Part shown: piece by piece, positions 46,932 through 61,700 of the stretch | How the letters are laid out: each line of letters opens with the position of its first letter | How positions within the stretch are numbered: the first letter of the stretch is position 1 | From: Limanda limanda | Lineage: Eukaryota > Chordata > Actinopteri > Pleuronectiformes > Pleuronectidae | Length of the DNA: 64,000 bases | Assembly: GCF_963576545.1 (NCBI RefSeq) | Contig: NW_026870481.1 | Coordinates: 62,001-126,000, forward strand | Reading direction: 5' to 3' | Position numbers and translations under genes: made by a program | The notes under the pieces: model-generated | What the model was told of the DNA's origin: nothing | The model's database searches: none | What the model saw: only the letters and a program-made list of their open reading frames with translations

Positions 46932-49900
46932 TTTTTGTGAAGGTCGGAAGGACTTGGAAAGTGGTTGCGTCTGGACTAATTTGGGTCCTGCGGATCGATT
47001 GGTACCATCCCCGAGCTTGTACGACCTTCGGAAGGGGTCGACCGACGAAATTCCCCCAAATCTGAGGAGATATTCTTGAATAACTTTCTTTGGTGAAGGT
47101 CGGAGAGACTTGCAAGTAGGCTCTACCCCCAATAAATGGGGTAATGCGCTTCGATCGGTACCATCCTTGAGCTTCTCCGACTTTCGGAAGGGGTCGAACG
47201 AGCAAATGGTAAAATTGACTGATTTGGGGAATGTCAACACACGTGCTGACGGACGGAGAAATACTGGTTAGGTTTAGGCATGGGGAAGGGTTGGTTAGGG
47301 TTAGTGTATGGAATCAGGTCAGGGTTAGGCATCTCTCATCACTCTTACCTGTCATGTTGAAGGAAGTGGAGCCTGATATGATGTATCCAAAGCACTGCTT
47401 CCTTGGCCCCCCCGGGCAACTCCTGTGCCCCATACACCGCACGGTTAGGGTTAGGGCTAAAAGCACATAGGAGAAGGAGATATTCTTGAATAACTTTTTT
47501 TGTGAAGGTCGGAGAGACTTGGAAAGTGGTTGCGTCTGGACTAATTTGGGTCCTGCGGATCGATTGGTACCATCCCCGAGCTTGTACGACCTTCGGAAGG
47601 GGTCGACCGACGAAATTCCCCCAAATCTGAGGAGATATTCTTGAATAACTTTCTTTGGTGAAGGTCGGAGAGACTTGCAAGTAGGCTCTACCCCCAATAA
47701 ATGGGGTAATGCGCTTCGATCGGTACCATCCTTGAGCTTCTCCGACTTTCGGAAGGGGTCGAACGAGCAAATGGTAAAATTGACTGATTTGGGGAATGTC
47801 AACACACGTGCTGACGGACGGAGAAATACTGGTTAGGTTTAGGCATGGGGAAGGGTTGGTTAGGGTTAGTGTATGGAATCAGGTCAGGGTTAGGCATCTC
47901 TCATCACTCTTACCTGTCATGTTGAAGGAAGTGGAGCCTGATATGATGTATCCAAAGCACTGCTTCCTTGGCCCCCCCGGGCAACTCCTGTGCCCCATAC
48001 ACCGCACGGTTAGGGTTAGGGTTAGGGCTAAAAGCACATAGGAGAAGGAGATATTCTTGAATAACTTTTTTTGTGAAGGTCGGAGAGACTTGGAAAGTGG
48101 TTGCGTCTGGACTAATTTGGGTCCTGCGGATCGATTGGTACCATCCCCGAGGTTGTACGACCTTCGAAAGAGGTCGACCGACGAAATTCCCCAAAATCTG
48201 AGGAGATATTCTTGAATAACTTTCTTTGTTGAAGGTTGGAGAGACTTGCAAGTAGGCTCTACCCCCACTAAATGGGGTAATGCGCTTCGATCGGTACCAT
48301 CCTTGAGCTTCTCCGACTTTCGGAAGGGGTCGAACGAGCAAATGGTAAAATTGACTGATTTGGGGAATGTAAACACACATGCTGACGGACGGAGAAATAC
48401 TGGTTAGGTTTAGGCATGGGGAAGGGTTGGTTAGGGTTAGTGTATGGATTCAGGTCAGGGTTAGGCATCTCTCTGCACTCTTACCTGTCATGTTGATGGA
48501 AGTGGAGCCTGGTATGATGTATCCAAAGCACTGCTTCCTTGGCCCCCCCGGGCAACTCCTGTGCCCCATACACCGCACGGTTAGGGTTAGGTTAGGGCTA
48601 AAAGCATATAGCAGAAGGAGATATTCTTGAATAACTTTTTTTGTGAAGGTCGGAGAGACTTGGAAAGTGGTTGCGTCTGGACTAATTTGGGTCCTGCGGA
48701 TCGATTGGTACCATCCCCGAGCTTGTACGACCTTCGGAAAGGGTCGACCGACGAAATTCCCCAAAATCTGAGGAGATATTCTTGAATAACTTTTTTTGTG
48801 AAGGTCGGAAGGACTTGGAAAGTGGTTGCGTCTGGACTAATTTGGGTCCTGCGGATCGATTGGTACCATCCCCGAGCTTGTACGACCTTTGGAAGGGGTC
48901 GACCGACGAAATTCCCCCAAATCTGAGGAGATATTCTTGAATAACTTTCTTTGGTGAAGGTCGGAGAGACTTGCAAGTAGGCTCTACCCCCAATAAATGG
49001 GGTAATGCGCTTCGATCGGTACCATCCTTGAGCTTCTCCGACTTTCGGAAGGGGTCGAACGAGCAAATGGTAAAATTGACTGATTTGGGGAATGTCAACA
49101 CACGTGCTGACGGACGGAGAAATACTGGTTAGGTTTAGGCATGGGGAAGGGTTGGTTAGGGTTAGTGTATGGAATCAGGTCAGGGTTAGGCATCTCTCAT
49201 CACTCTTACCTGTCATGTTGAAGGAAGTGGAGCCTGATATGATGTATCCAAAGCACTGCTTCCTTGGCCCCCCCGGGCAACTCCTGTGCCCCATACACCG
49301 CACGGTTAGGGTTAGGGTTAGGGCTAAAAGCACATAGGAGAAGGAGATATTCTTGAATAACTTTTTTTGTGAAGGTCGGAGAGACTTGGAAAGTGGTTGC
49401 GTCTGGACTAATTTGGGTCCTGCGGATCGATTGGTACCATCCCCGAGGTTGTACGACCTTCGAAAGAGGTCGACCGACGAAATTCCCCAAAATCTGAGGA
49501 GATATTCTTGAATAACTTTCTTTGTTGAAGGTTGGAGAGACTTGCAAGTAGGCTCTACCCCCACTAAATGGGGTAATGCGCTTTGATCGGTACCATCCTT
49601 GAGCTTCTCCGACTTTCGGAAGGGGTCGAACGAGCAAATGGTAAAATTGACTGATTTGGGGAATGTAAACACACATGCTGACGGACGGAGAAATACTGGT
49701 TAGGTTTAGGCATGGGGAAGGGTTGGTTAGGGTTAGTGTATGGATTCAGGTCAGGGTTAGGCATCTCTCTGCACTCTTACCTGTCATGTTGATGGAAGTG
49801 GAGCCTGGTATGATGTATCCAAAGCACTGCTTCCTTGGCCCCCCCGGGCAACTCCTGTGCCCCATACACCGCACGGTTAGGGTTAGGTTAGGGCTAAAAG

Positions 49901-52270
49901 CATATAGCAGAAGGAGATATTCTTGAATAACTTTTTTTGTGAAGGTCGGAGAGACTTGGAAAGTGGTTGCGTCTGGACTAATTTGGGTCCTGCGGATCGA
50001 TTGGTACCATCCCCGAGCTTGTACGACCTTCGGAAGGGGTCGACCGACGAAATTCCCCAAAATCTGAGGAGATATTCTTGAATAACTTTTTTTGTGAAGG
50101 TCGGAGAGACTTGGAAAGTGGTTGCGTCTGGACTAATTTGGGTCCTGCGGATCGATTGGTACCATCCCCGAGCTTGTACGACCTTCGGAAGGGGTCGACC
50201 GACGAAATTCCCCCAAATCTGAGGAGATATTCTTGAATAACTTTTTTTGTGAAGGTCGGAGAGACTTGCAAGTAGGCTGTACCCCCACTAAATGGGGTAA
50301 TGCGCATCGATCGGTACCATCCTTGAGCTTCTCCGACTTTCGGAAGGGTTAGGGGTTAGGGATAAAAGCACATAGGAGAAGGAGATATTCTTGAATAACT
50401 TTTTTTGTGAAGGTCGGAGAGACTTGGAAAGTGGTTGCATCTGGACTAATTTGGGTCCTGCGGATCGACTTGTACCATCCCCGAGCTTGTACGACCTTCG
50501 GAAGAGGTCGACCGACGAAATTCCCCCAAATCTGAGGAGATATTCTTGAATAACATTTTTTGTGAAGGTCGGAGAGACTTGCAAGTAGGCTCTACCCCCA
50601 CTAAATGGGGTAATGCGCATCGATCGGTACCATCCTTGAGCTTCTCCGACTTTCGGAAGGGTTAGGGGTTAGGGATAAAAGCACATAGGAGAAGGAGATA
50701 TTCTTGAATAACTTTTTTTGTGAAGGTCGGAGAGACTTGGAAGTAGGCTCTACCCCCACTAAATGGGGTAATTCGCATCGATCGGTACCATCCTTGAGCT
50801 TCTCCGACTTTCGGAAGGGTTAGGGCTAAAAGCACATAGGAGAAGGAGATATTCTTGAATAACTTTTTTTGTGAAGGTCGGAGAGACTTGGAAAGTGGTT
50901 GCGTCTGGACTAATTTGGGTCCTGCGGATCGATTGGTACCATCACCGAGCTTGTACGACCTTCGGAAGGGGTCGACCGACGAAATTCCCCCAAATCTGAG
51001 GAGATATTCTTGAATAACTTTTTTTGTGAAGGTCGGAGAGACTTGCAAGTAGGCTCTACCCCGACTAAATGGGGTAATGCGCATCGATCGGTACCATCCT
51101 TGAGCTTCTCCGACTATCGGAAGGGTTAGGGGTTAGGGATAAAAGCACATAGGAGAAGGAGATATTCTTGAATAACTTTTTTTGTGAAGGTCGGAGAGAC
51201 TTGAAAAGTGGTTGCGTCTGGACTAATTTGGGTCCTGCGGATCGATTGGTACCATCCCCGAGCTTGTACGACCTTCGGAAGGGGTCGACCGACGAAATTC
51301 CCCCAAATCTGAGGAGATATTCTTGAATAACTTTTTTTGTGAAGGTCGGAGAGACTTGCAAGTAGGCTCTACCCCCACTAAAGGGGTAATTCGCATCGAT
51401 CGGTACCATCCTTGAGCTTCTCCGACTTTCGGAAGGGTTAGGGATAAAAGCACATAGGAGAAGGAGATATTCTTGAATAACTTTTTTTGTGAAGGTCGGA
51501 GAGACTTGCAAGTAGGCTCTACCCCCACTAAATGGGGTAGCGCGCATCGATCGGTACCATCCTTGAGCTTCTCCGACTTTCGGAAGGGTTAGGGTTAGGG
51601 TTAGGGATGAAAGCACATAGGAGAAAGAGATATTCTTGAATAACTTTTTTTGTGAAGGTCGGAGAGACTTGCAAGTAGGCTCTACCCCCACTAAATGGGG
51701 TAGCGCGCATCGATCGGTACCATCCTTGAGCTTCTCCGACTTTCGGAAGGGTTAGGGTTAGGGTTAGGGATGAAAGCACATAGGAGAAAGAGATATTCTT
51801 GAATAACTTTTTTTGTGAAGGTCGGAGAGACTTGCAAGTAGGCTCTACCCCCACTAAATGGGGTAGCGCGCATCGATCGGTACCATCCTTGAGCTTCTCC
51901 GACTTTCGGAAGGGTTAGGGTTAGGGCTGAAAGCACATAGGAGAAAGAGATATTCTTGAATAACTTTTTTTGTGAAGGTCGGAGAGACTTGCAAGTAGGC
52001 TCTACCCCCACTAAATGGGGTAGCGCGCATCGATCGGTACCATCCTTGAGCTTCTCCGACTTTCGGAAGGGTTAGGGTTAGGGTTAGGGATGAAAGTACA
52101 TAGGAGAAAGAGATATTCTTGAATAACTTTTTTTGTGAAGGTTGGAGAGACTTGGAAAGTGGTTGCATCTGGACTAATTTGGGTCCTGCGGATCGATTGG
52201 TACCATTCCCGAGCTTGTACGACCTTCGGAAGAGGTCGACCGACGAAATTCCCCCAAATCTGAGGAGATA
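46932..52270. repeat. Satellite, first copy of a 6.1-6.5 kb higher-order unit
   Basis: Contains five long modules in the first half, including an internal tandem duplication with period 1296 (47796/49092, 48379/49675). The second half has B-only runs with 157-163 bp period (51528-52168). The same order recurs 6139 bp downstream in the first half and 6455-6449 bp in the second. Confidence 0.85.
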
Positions 52271-55200
52271 TTCTTGAATAACTTTTTTTGTGAAGGTCGG
52301 AAAGACTTGGAAAGTGGTTGCATCTGGACTAATTTGGGTCCTGCGGATCGATTGGTACCATCCCCGAGCTTGTACGACCTTCGGAAGAGGTCGACCGACG
52401 AAATTCCCCCAAATCTGAGGAGATATTCTTGAATAACTTTTTTTGTGAAGGTCGGAGAGACTTGCAAGTAGGCTCTACCCCCACTAAATGGGGTAATGCA
52501 CATCGATCGGTACCATCCTTGAGCTTCTCCGACTTTCGGAAGGGTTAGGGTTAGGGTTAGGGATAAAAGCGCATAGGAGAAGGAGATATTCTTGAATAAC
52601 TTTTTTTGTGAAGGTCGGAGAGACTTGGAAAGTGGTTGCGTCTGGACTAATTTGGGTTCTGCGGATCGATTGGTACCATCCCCGAGCTTGTACGACCTTC
52701 GGAAGGGGTCGACCGACGAAATTCCCCCAAATCTGAGGAGATATTCTTGAATAACTTTTTTTGTGAAGGTCGGAGAGACTTGCAAGTAGGCTCTATCCCC
52801 ACTAAATGGGGTAATGCGCATCGATCGGTACCATCCTTGAGCTTCTCCGACTTTCGGAAGGGTTAGGGGTTAGGGATAAAAGCACATAGGAGAAGGAGAT
52901 ATTCTTGAATAACTTTTTTTGTGAAGGTCGGAGAGACTTGGAAAGTGGTTGCGTCTGGACTAATTTGGGTCCTGCGGATCGATTGGTACCATCCCCGAGC
53001 TTGTACGACCTTCGGAAAGGGTCGACCGACGAAATTCCCCAAAATCTGAGGAGATATTCTTGAATAACTTTTTTTGTGAAGGTCGGAAGGACTTGGAAAG
53101 TGGTTGCGTCTGGACTAATTTGGGTCCTGCGGATCGATTGGTACCATCCCCGAGCTTGTACGACCTTCGGAAGGGGTCGACCGACGAAATTCCCCCAAAT
53201 CTGAGGAGATATTCTTGAATAACTTTCTTTGGTGAAGGTCGGAGAGACTTGCAAGTAGGCTCTACCCCCAATAAATGGGGTAATGCGCTTCGATCGGTAC
53301 CATCCTTGAGCTTCTCCGACTTTCGGAAGGGGTCGAACGAGCAAATGGTAAAATTGACTGATTTGGGGAATGTCAACACACGTGCTGACGGACGGAGAAA
53401 TACTGGTTAGGTTTAGGCATGGGGAAGGGTTGGTTAGGGTTAGTGTATGGAATCAGGTCAGGGTTAGGCATCTCTCATCACTCTTACCTGTCATGTTGAA
53501 GGAAGTGGAGCCTGATATGATGTATCCAAAGCACTGCTTCCTTGGCCCCCCCGGGCAACTCCTGTGCCCCATACACCGCACGGTTAGGGTTAGGGCTAAA
53601 AGCACATAGGAGAAGGAGATATTCTTGAATAACTTTTTTTGTGAAGGTCGGAGAGACTTGGAAAGTGGTTGCGTCTGGACTAATTTGGGTCCTGCGGATC
53701 GATTGGTACCATCCCCGAGCTTGTACGACCTTCGGAAGGGGTCGACCGACGAAATTCCCCCAAATCTGAGGAGATATTCTTGAATAACTTTCTTTGGTGA
53801 AGGTCGGAGAGACTTGCAAGTAGGCTCTACCCCCAATAAATGGGGTAATGCGCTTCGATCGGTACCATCCTTGAGCTTCTCCGACTTTCGGAAGGGGTCG
53901 AACGAGCAAATGGTAAAATTGACTGATTTGGGGAATGTCAACACACGTGCTGACGGACGGAGAAATACTGGTTAGGTTTAGGCATGGGGAAGGGTTGGTT
54001 AGGGTTAGTGTATGGAATCAGGTCAGGGTTAGGCATCTCTCATCACTCTTACCTGTCATGTTGAAGGAAGTGGAGCCTGATATGATGTATCCAAAGCACT
54101 GCTTCCTTGGCCCCCCCGGGCAACTCCTGTGCCCCATACACCGCACGGTTAGGGTTAGGGTTAGGGCTAAAAGCACATAGGAGAAGGAGATATTCTTGAA
54201 TAACTTTTTTTGTGAAGGTCGGAGAGACTTGGAAAGTGGTTGCGTCTGGACTAATTTGGGTCCTGCGGATCGATTGGTACCATCCCCGAGGTTGTACGAC
54301 CTTCGAAAGAGGTCGACCGACGAAATTCCCCAAAATCTGAGGAGATATTCTTGAATAACTTTCTTTGTTGAAGGTTGGAGAGACTTGCAAGTAGGCTCTA
54401 CCCCCACTAAATGGGGTAATGCGCTTCGATCGGTACCATCCTTGAGCTTCTCCGACTTTCGGAAGGGGTCGAACGAGCAAATGGTAAAATTGACTGATTT
54501 GGGGAATGTAAACACACATGCTGACGGACGGAGAAATACTGGTTAGGTTTAGGCATGGGGAAGGGTTGGTTAGGGTTAGTGTATGGATTCAGGTCAGGGT
54601 TAGGCATCTCTCTGCACTCTTACCTGTCATGTTGATGGAAGTGGAGCCTGGTATGATGTATCCAAAGCACTGCTTCCTTGGCCCCCCCGGGCAACTCCTG
54701 TGCCCCATACACCGCACGGTTAGGGTTAGGTTAGGGCTAAAAGCATATAGCAGAAGGAGATATTCTTGAATAACTTTTTTTGTGAAGGTCGGAGAGACTT
54801 GGAAAGTGGTTGCGTCTGGACTAATTTGGGTCCTGCGGATCGATTGGTACCATCCCCGAGCTTGTACGACCTTCGGAAAGGGTCGACCGACGAAATTCCC
54901 CAAAATCTGAGGAGATATTCTTGAATAACTTTTTTTGTGAAGGTCGGAAGGACTTGGAAAGTGGTTGCGTCTGGACTAATTTGGGTCCTGCGGATCGATT
55001 GGTACCATCCCCGAGCTTGTACGACCTTTGGAAGGGGTCGACCGACGAAATTCCCCCAAATCTGAGGAGATATTCTTGAATAACTTTCTTTGGTGAAGGT
55101 CGGAGAGACTTGCAAGTAGGCTCTACCCCCAATAAATGGGGTAATGCGCTTCGATCGGTACCATCCTTGAGCTTCTCCGACTTTCGGAAGGGGTCGAACG

Positions 55201-58200
55201 AGCAAATGGTAAAATTGACTGATTTGGGGAATGTCAACACACGTGCTGACGGACGGAGAAATACTGGTTAGGTTTAGGCATGGGGAAGGGTTGGTTAGGG
55301 TTAGTGTATGGAATCAGGTCAGGGTTAGGCATCTCTCATCACTCTTACCTGTCATGTTGAAGGAAGTGGAGCCTGATATGATGTATCCAAAGCACTGCTT
55401 CCTTGGCCCCCCCGGGCAACTCCTGTGCCCCATACACCGCACGGTTAGGGTTAGGGTTAGGGCTAAAAGCACATAGGAGAAGGAGATATTCTTGAATAAC
55501 TTTTTTTGTGAAGGTCGGAGAGACTTGGAAAGTGGTTGCGTCTGGACTAATTTGGGTCCTGCGGATCGATTGGTACCATCCCCGAGGTTGTACGACCTTC
55601 GAAAGAGGTCGACCGACGAAATTCCCCAAAATCTGAGGAGATATTCTTGAATAACTTTCTTTGTTGAAGGTTGGAGAGACTTGCAAGTAGGCTCTACCCC
55701 CACTAAATGGGGTAATGCGCTTTGATCGGTACCATCCTTGAGCTTCTCCGACTTTCGGAAGGGGTCGAACGAGCAAATGGTAAAATTGACTGATTTGGGG
55801 AATGTAAACACACATGCTGACGGACGGAGAAATACTGGTTAGGTTTAGGCATGGGGAAGGGTTGGTTAGGGTTAGTGTATGGATTCAGGTCAGGGTTAGG
55901 CATCTCTCTGCACTCTTACCTGTCATGTTGATGGAAGTGGAGCCTGGTATGATGTATCCAAAGCACTGCTTCCTTGGCCCCCCCGGGCAACTCCTGTGCC
56001 CCATACACCGCACGGTTAGGGTTAGGTTAGGGCTAAAAGCATATAGAAGAAGGAGATATTCTTGAATAACTTTTTTTGTGAAGGTCGGAGAGACTTGGAA
56101 AGTGGTTGCGTCTGGACTAATTTGGGTCCTGCGGATCGATTGGTACCATCCCCGAGCTTGTACGACCTTCGGAAGGGGTCGACCGACGAAATTCCCCAAA
56201 ATCTGAGGAGATATTCTTGAATAACTTTTTTTTGAAGGTCGGAGAGACTTGGAAAGTGGTTGCGTCTGGACTAATTTGGGACCTGCGGATCGATTGGTAC
56301 CATCCCCGAGCTTGTACGACCTTCGGAAGGGGTCGACCGACGAAATTCCCCCAAATCTGAGGAGATATTCTTGAATAACTTTTTTGTGAAGGTCGGAGAG
56401 ACTTGCAAGTAGGCTCTACCCCCACTAAATGGGGTAATGCGCATCGATCGGTACCATCCTTGAGCTTCTCCGACTTTCGGAAGGGTTAGGGTTAGGGTTA
56501 GGGATAAAAGCGCATAGGAGAAGGAGATATTCTTGAATAACTTTTTTTGTGAAGGTCGGAGAGACTTGGAAAGTGGTTGCGTCTGGACTAATTTGGGTCC
56601 TGCGGATCGATTGGTACCATCCCCGAGCTTGTACGACCTTCGGAAGGGGTCGACCGACGAAATTCCCCCAAATCTGAGGAGATATTCTTGAATAACTTTT
56701 TTTGTGAAGGTCGGAGAGACTTGCAAGTAGGCTGTACCCCCACTAAATGGGGTAATGCGCATCGATCGGTACCATCCTTGAGCTTCTCCGACTTTCGGAA
56801 GGGTTAGGGGTTAGGGATAAAAGCACATAGGAGAAGGAGATATTCTTGAATAACTTTTTTTGTGAAGGTCGGAGAGACTTGGAAAGTGGTTGCATCTGGA
56901 CTAATTTGGGTCCTGCGGATCGACTTGTACCATCCCCGAGCTTGTACGACCTTCGGAAGAGGTCGACCGACGAAATTCCCCCAAATCTGAGGAGATATTC
57001 TTGAATAACATTTTTTGTGAAGGTCGGAGAGACTTGCAAGTAGGCTCTACCCCCACTAAATGGGGTAATGCGCATCGATCGGTACCATCCTTGAGCTTCT
57101 CCGACTTTCGGAAGGGTTAGGGGTTAGGGATAAAAGCACATAGGAGAAGGAGATATTCTTGAATAACTTTTTTTGTGAAGGTCGGAGAGACTTGGAAGTA
57201 GGCTCTACCCCCACTAAATGGGGTAATTCGCATCGATCGGTACCATCCTTGAGCTTCTCCGACTTTCGGAAGGGTTAGGGCTAAAAGCACATAGGAGAAG
57301 GAGATATTCTTGAATAACTTTTTTTGTGAAGGTCGGAGAGACTTGGAAAGTGGTTGCGTCTGGACTAATTTGGGTCCTGCGGATCGATTGGTACCATCAC
57401 CGAGCTTGTACGACCTTCGGAAGGGGTCGACCGACGAAATTCCCCCAAATCTGAGGAGATATTCTTGAATAACTTTTTTTGTGAAGGTCGGAGAGACTTG
57501 CAAGTAGGCTCTACCCCCACTAAATGGGGTAATGCGCATCGATCGGTACCATCCTTGAGCTTCTCCGACTATCGGAAGGGTTAGGGGTTAGGGATAAAAG
57601 CACATAGGAGAAGGAGATATTCTTGAATAACTTTTTTTGTGAAGGTCGGAGAGACTTGAAAAGTGGTTGCGTCTGGACTAATTTGGGTCCTGCGGATCGA
57701 TTGGTACCATCCCCGAGCTTGTACGACCTTCGGAAGGGGTCGACCGACGAAATTCCCCCAAATCTGAGGAGATATTCTTGAATAACTTTTTTTGTGAAGG
57801 TCGGAGAGACTTGCAAGTAGGCTCTACCCCCACTAAAGGGGTAATTCGCATCGATCGGTACCATCCTTGAGCTTCTCCGACTTTCGGAAGGGTTAGGGAT
57901 AAAAGCACATAGGAGAAGGAGATATTCTTGAATAACTTTTTTTGTGAAGGTCGGAGAGACTTGCAAGTAGGCTCTACCCCCACTAAATGGGGTAGCGCGC
58001 ATCGATCGGTACCATCCTTGAGCTTCTCCGACTTTCGGAAGGGTTAGGGTTAGGGTTAGGGATGAAAGCACATAGGAGAAAGAGATATTCTTGAATAACT
58101 TTTTTTGTGAAGGTCGGAGAGACTTGCAAGTAGGCTCTACCCCCACTAAATGGGGTAGCGCGCATCGATCGGTACCATCTTTGAGCTTCTCCGACTTTCG

Positions 58201-58740
58201 GAAGGGTTAGGGTTAGGGATGAAAGCACATAGGAGAAAGAGATATTCTTGAATAACTTTTTTTGTGAAGGTCGGAGAGACTTGCAAGTAGGCTCTACCCC
58301 CACTAAATGGGGTAGCGCGCATCGATCGGTACCATCCTTGAGCTTCTCCGACTTTCGGAAGGGTTAGGGTTAGGGCTGAAAGCACATAGGAGAAAGAGAT
58401 ATTCTTGAATAACTTTTTTTGTGAAGGTCGGAGAGACTTGCAAGTAGGCTCTACCCCCACTAAATGGGGTAGCGCGCATCGATCGGTACCATCCTTGAGC
58501 TTCTCCGACTTTCGGAAGGGTTAGGGTTAGGGTTAGGGATGAAAGTACATAGGAGAAAGAGATATTCTTGAATAACTTTTTTTGTGAAGGTTGGAGAGAC
58601 TTGGAAAGTGGTTGCATCTGGACTAATTTGGGTCCTGCGGATCGATTGGTACCATTCCCGAGCTTGTACGACCTTCGGAAGAGGTCGACCGACGAAATTC
58701 CCCCAAATCTGAGGAGATATTCTTGAATAACTTTTTTTGT
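52271..58740. repeat. Satellite, second copy of the 6.1-6.5 kb higher-order unit
   Basis: Repeats 46132-52270 in order, including the 1296-bp internal duplication. It has an added dimer near 56430-56740, which explains the offset change from 6139 to 6455. Confidence 0.85.
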
Positions 58741-61700
58741 GAAGGTCGGAAAGACTTGGAAAGTGGTTGCATCTGGACTAATTTGGGTCCTGCGGATCGA
58801 TTGGTACCATCCCCGAGCTTGTACGACCTTCGGAAAAGGTCGACCGACGAAATTCCCCCAAATCTGAGGAGATATTCTTGAATAACTTTTTTTGTGAAGG
58901 TCGGAGAGACTTGCAAGTAGGCTCTACCCCCACTAAATGGGGTAGCGCGCATCGATCGGTACCATCCTTGAGCTTCTCCGACTTTCGGAAGGGTTAGGGT
59001 TAGGGTTAGGGATGAAAGCACATAGGAGAAAGAGATATTCTTGAATAACTTTTTTTGTGAAGGTCGGAGAGACTTGCAAGTAGGCTCTACCCCCACTAAA
59101 TGGGGTAGCGCGCATCGATCGGTACCATCCTTGAGCTTCTCCGACTTTCGGAAGGGTTAGGGTTAGGGTTAGGGATGAAAGCACATAGGAGAAAGAGATA
59201 TTCTTGAATAACTTTTTTTGTGAAGGTCGGAGAGACTTGGAAAGTGGTTGCATCTGGACTAATTTGGGTCCTGCGGATCGATTGGTACCATTCCCGAGCT
59301 TGTACGACCTTCGGAAGAGGTCGACCGACGAAATTCCCCCAAATCTGAGGAGATATTCTTGAATAACTTTTTTTGTGAAGGTCGGAGAGACTTGCAAGTA
59401 GGCTCTACCCCCACTAAATGGGGTAGCGCGCATCGATCGGTACCATCCTTGAGCTTCTCCGACTTTCGGAAGGGTTAGGGTTAGGGTTAGGGATGAAAGC
59501 ACATAGGAGAAAGAGATATTCTTGAATAACTTTTTTTGTGAAGGTCGGAGAGACTTGAAAAGTGGTTGCATCTGGACTAATTTGGGTCCTGCGGATCGAT
59601 TGGTACCATCCCCGAGCTTGTACGACCTTTGGAAGGGGTCGACCGACGAAATTCCCCCAAATCTGAGGAGATATTCTTGAATAACTTTCTTTGGTGAAGG
59701 TCGGAGAGACTTGCAAGTAGGCTCTACCCCCAATAAATGGGGTAATGCGCTTCGATCGGTACCATCCTTGAGCTTCTCCGACTTTCGGAAGGGGTCGAAC
59801 GAGCAAATGGTAAAATTGACTGATTTGGGGAATGTCAACACACGTGCTGACGGACGGAGAAATACTGGTTAGGTTTAGGCATGGGGAAGGGTTGGTTAGG
59901 GTTAGTGTATGGAATCAGGTCAGGGTTAGGCATCTCTCATCACTCTTACCTGTCATGTTGAAGGAAGTGGAGCCTGATATGATGTATCCAAAGCACTGCT
60001 TCCTTGGCCCCCCCGGGCAACTCCTGTGCCCCATACACCGCACGGTTAGGGTTAGGGTTAGGGCTAAAAGCACATAGGAGAAGGAGATATTCTTGAATAA
60101 CTTTTTTTGTGAAGGTCGGAGAGACTTGGAAAGTGGTTGCGTCTGGACTAATTTGGGTCCTGCGGATCGATTGGTACCATCCCCGAGGTTGTACGACCTT
60201 CGAAAGAGGTCGACCGACGAAATTCCCCAAAATCTGAGGAGATATTCTTGAATAACTTTTTTTTGAAGGTCGGAGAGACTTGGAAAGTGGTTGCGTCTGG
60301 ACTAATTTGGGACCTGCGGATCGATTGGTACCATCCCCGAGCTTGTACGACCTTCGGAAGGGGTCGACCGACGAAATTCCCCCAAATCTGAGGAGATATT
60401 CTTGAATAACTTTTTTGTGAAGGTCGGAGAGACTTGCAAGTAGGCTCTACCCCCACTAAATGGGGTAATGCGCATCGATCGGTACCATCCTTGAGCTTCT
60501 CCGACTTTCGGAAGGGTTAGGGTTAGGGTTAGGGATAAAAGCGCATAGGAGAAGGAGATATTCTTGAATAACTTTTTTTGTGAAGGTCGGAGAGACTTGG
60601 AAAGTGGTTGCGTCTGGACTAATTTGGGTCCTGCGGATCGATTGGTACCATCCCCGAGCTTGTACGACCTTCGGAAGGGGTCGACCGACGAAATTCCCCC
60701 AAATCTGAGGAGATATTCTTGAATAACTTTTTTTGTGAAGGTCGGAGAGACTTGCAAGTAGGCTGTACCCCCACTAAATGGGGTAATGCGCATCGATCGG
60801 TACCATCCTTGAGCTTCTCCGACTTTCGGAAGGGTTAGGGGTTAGGGATAAAAGCACATAGGAGAAGGAGATATTCTTGAATAACTTTTTTTGTGAAGGT
60901 CGGAGAGACTTGGAAAGTGGTTGCATCTGGACTAATTTGGGTCCTGCGGATCGACTTGTACCATCCCCGAGCTTGTACGACCTTCGGAAGAGGTCGACCG
61001 ACGAAATTCCCCCAAATCTGAGGAGATATTCTTGAATAACATTTTTTGTGAAGGTCGGAGAGACTTGCAAGTAGGCTCTACCCCCACTAAATGGGGTAAT
61101 GCGCATCGATCGGTACCATCTTTGAGCTTCTCCGACTTTCGGAAGGGTTAGGGGTTAGGGATAAAAGCACATAGGAGAAGGAGATATTCTTGAATAACTT
61201 TTTTTGTGAAGGTCGGAGAGACTTGGAAGTAGGCTCTACCCCCACTAAATGGGGTAATTCGCATCGATCGGTACCATCCTTGAGCTTCTCCGACTTTCGG
61301 AAGGGTTAGGGCTAAAAGCACATAGGAGAAGGAGATATTCTTGAATAACTTTTTTTGTGAAGGTCGGAGAGACTTGGAAAGTGGTTGCGTCTGGACTAAT
61401 TTGGGTCCTGCGGATCGATTGGTACCATCACCGAGCTTGTACGACCTTCGGAAGGGGTCGACCGACGAAATTCCCCCAAATCTGAGGAGATATTCTTGAA
61501 TAACTTTTTTTGTGAAGGTCGGAGAGACTTGCAAGTAGGCTCTACCCCCACTAAATGGGGTAATGCGCATCGATCGGTACCATCCTTGAGCTTCTCCGAC
61601 TATCGGAAGGGTTAGGGGTTAGGGATAAAAGCACATAGGAGAAGGAGATATTCTTGAATAACTTTTTTTGTGAAGGTCGGAGAGACTTGAAAAGTGGTTG

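Noticed and set aside
38152..60077. Plus-strand frames of 66-85 codons starting MSTHVLTDGEILV
   Set aside because: These are translations of the long satellite module ending in VRVRVR from TTAGGG. There is no start context, splice signal or domain.
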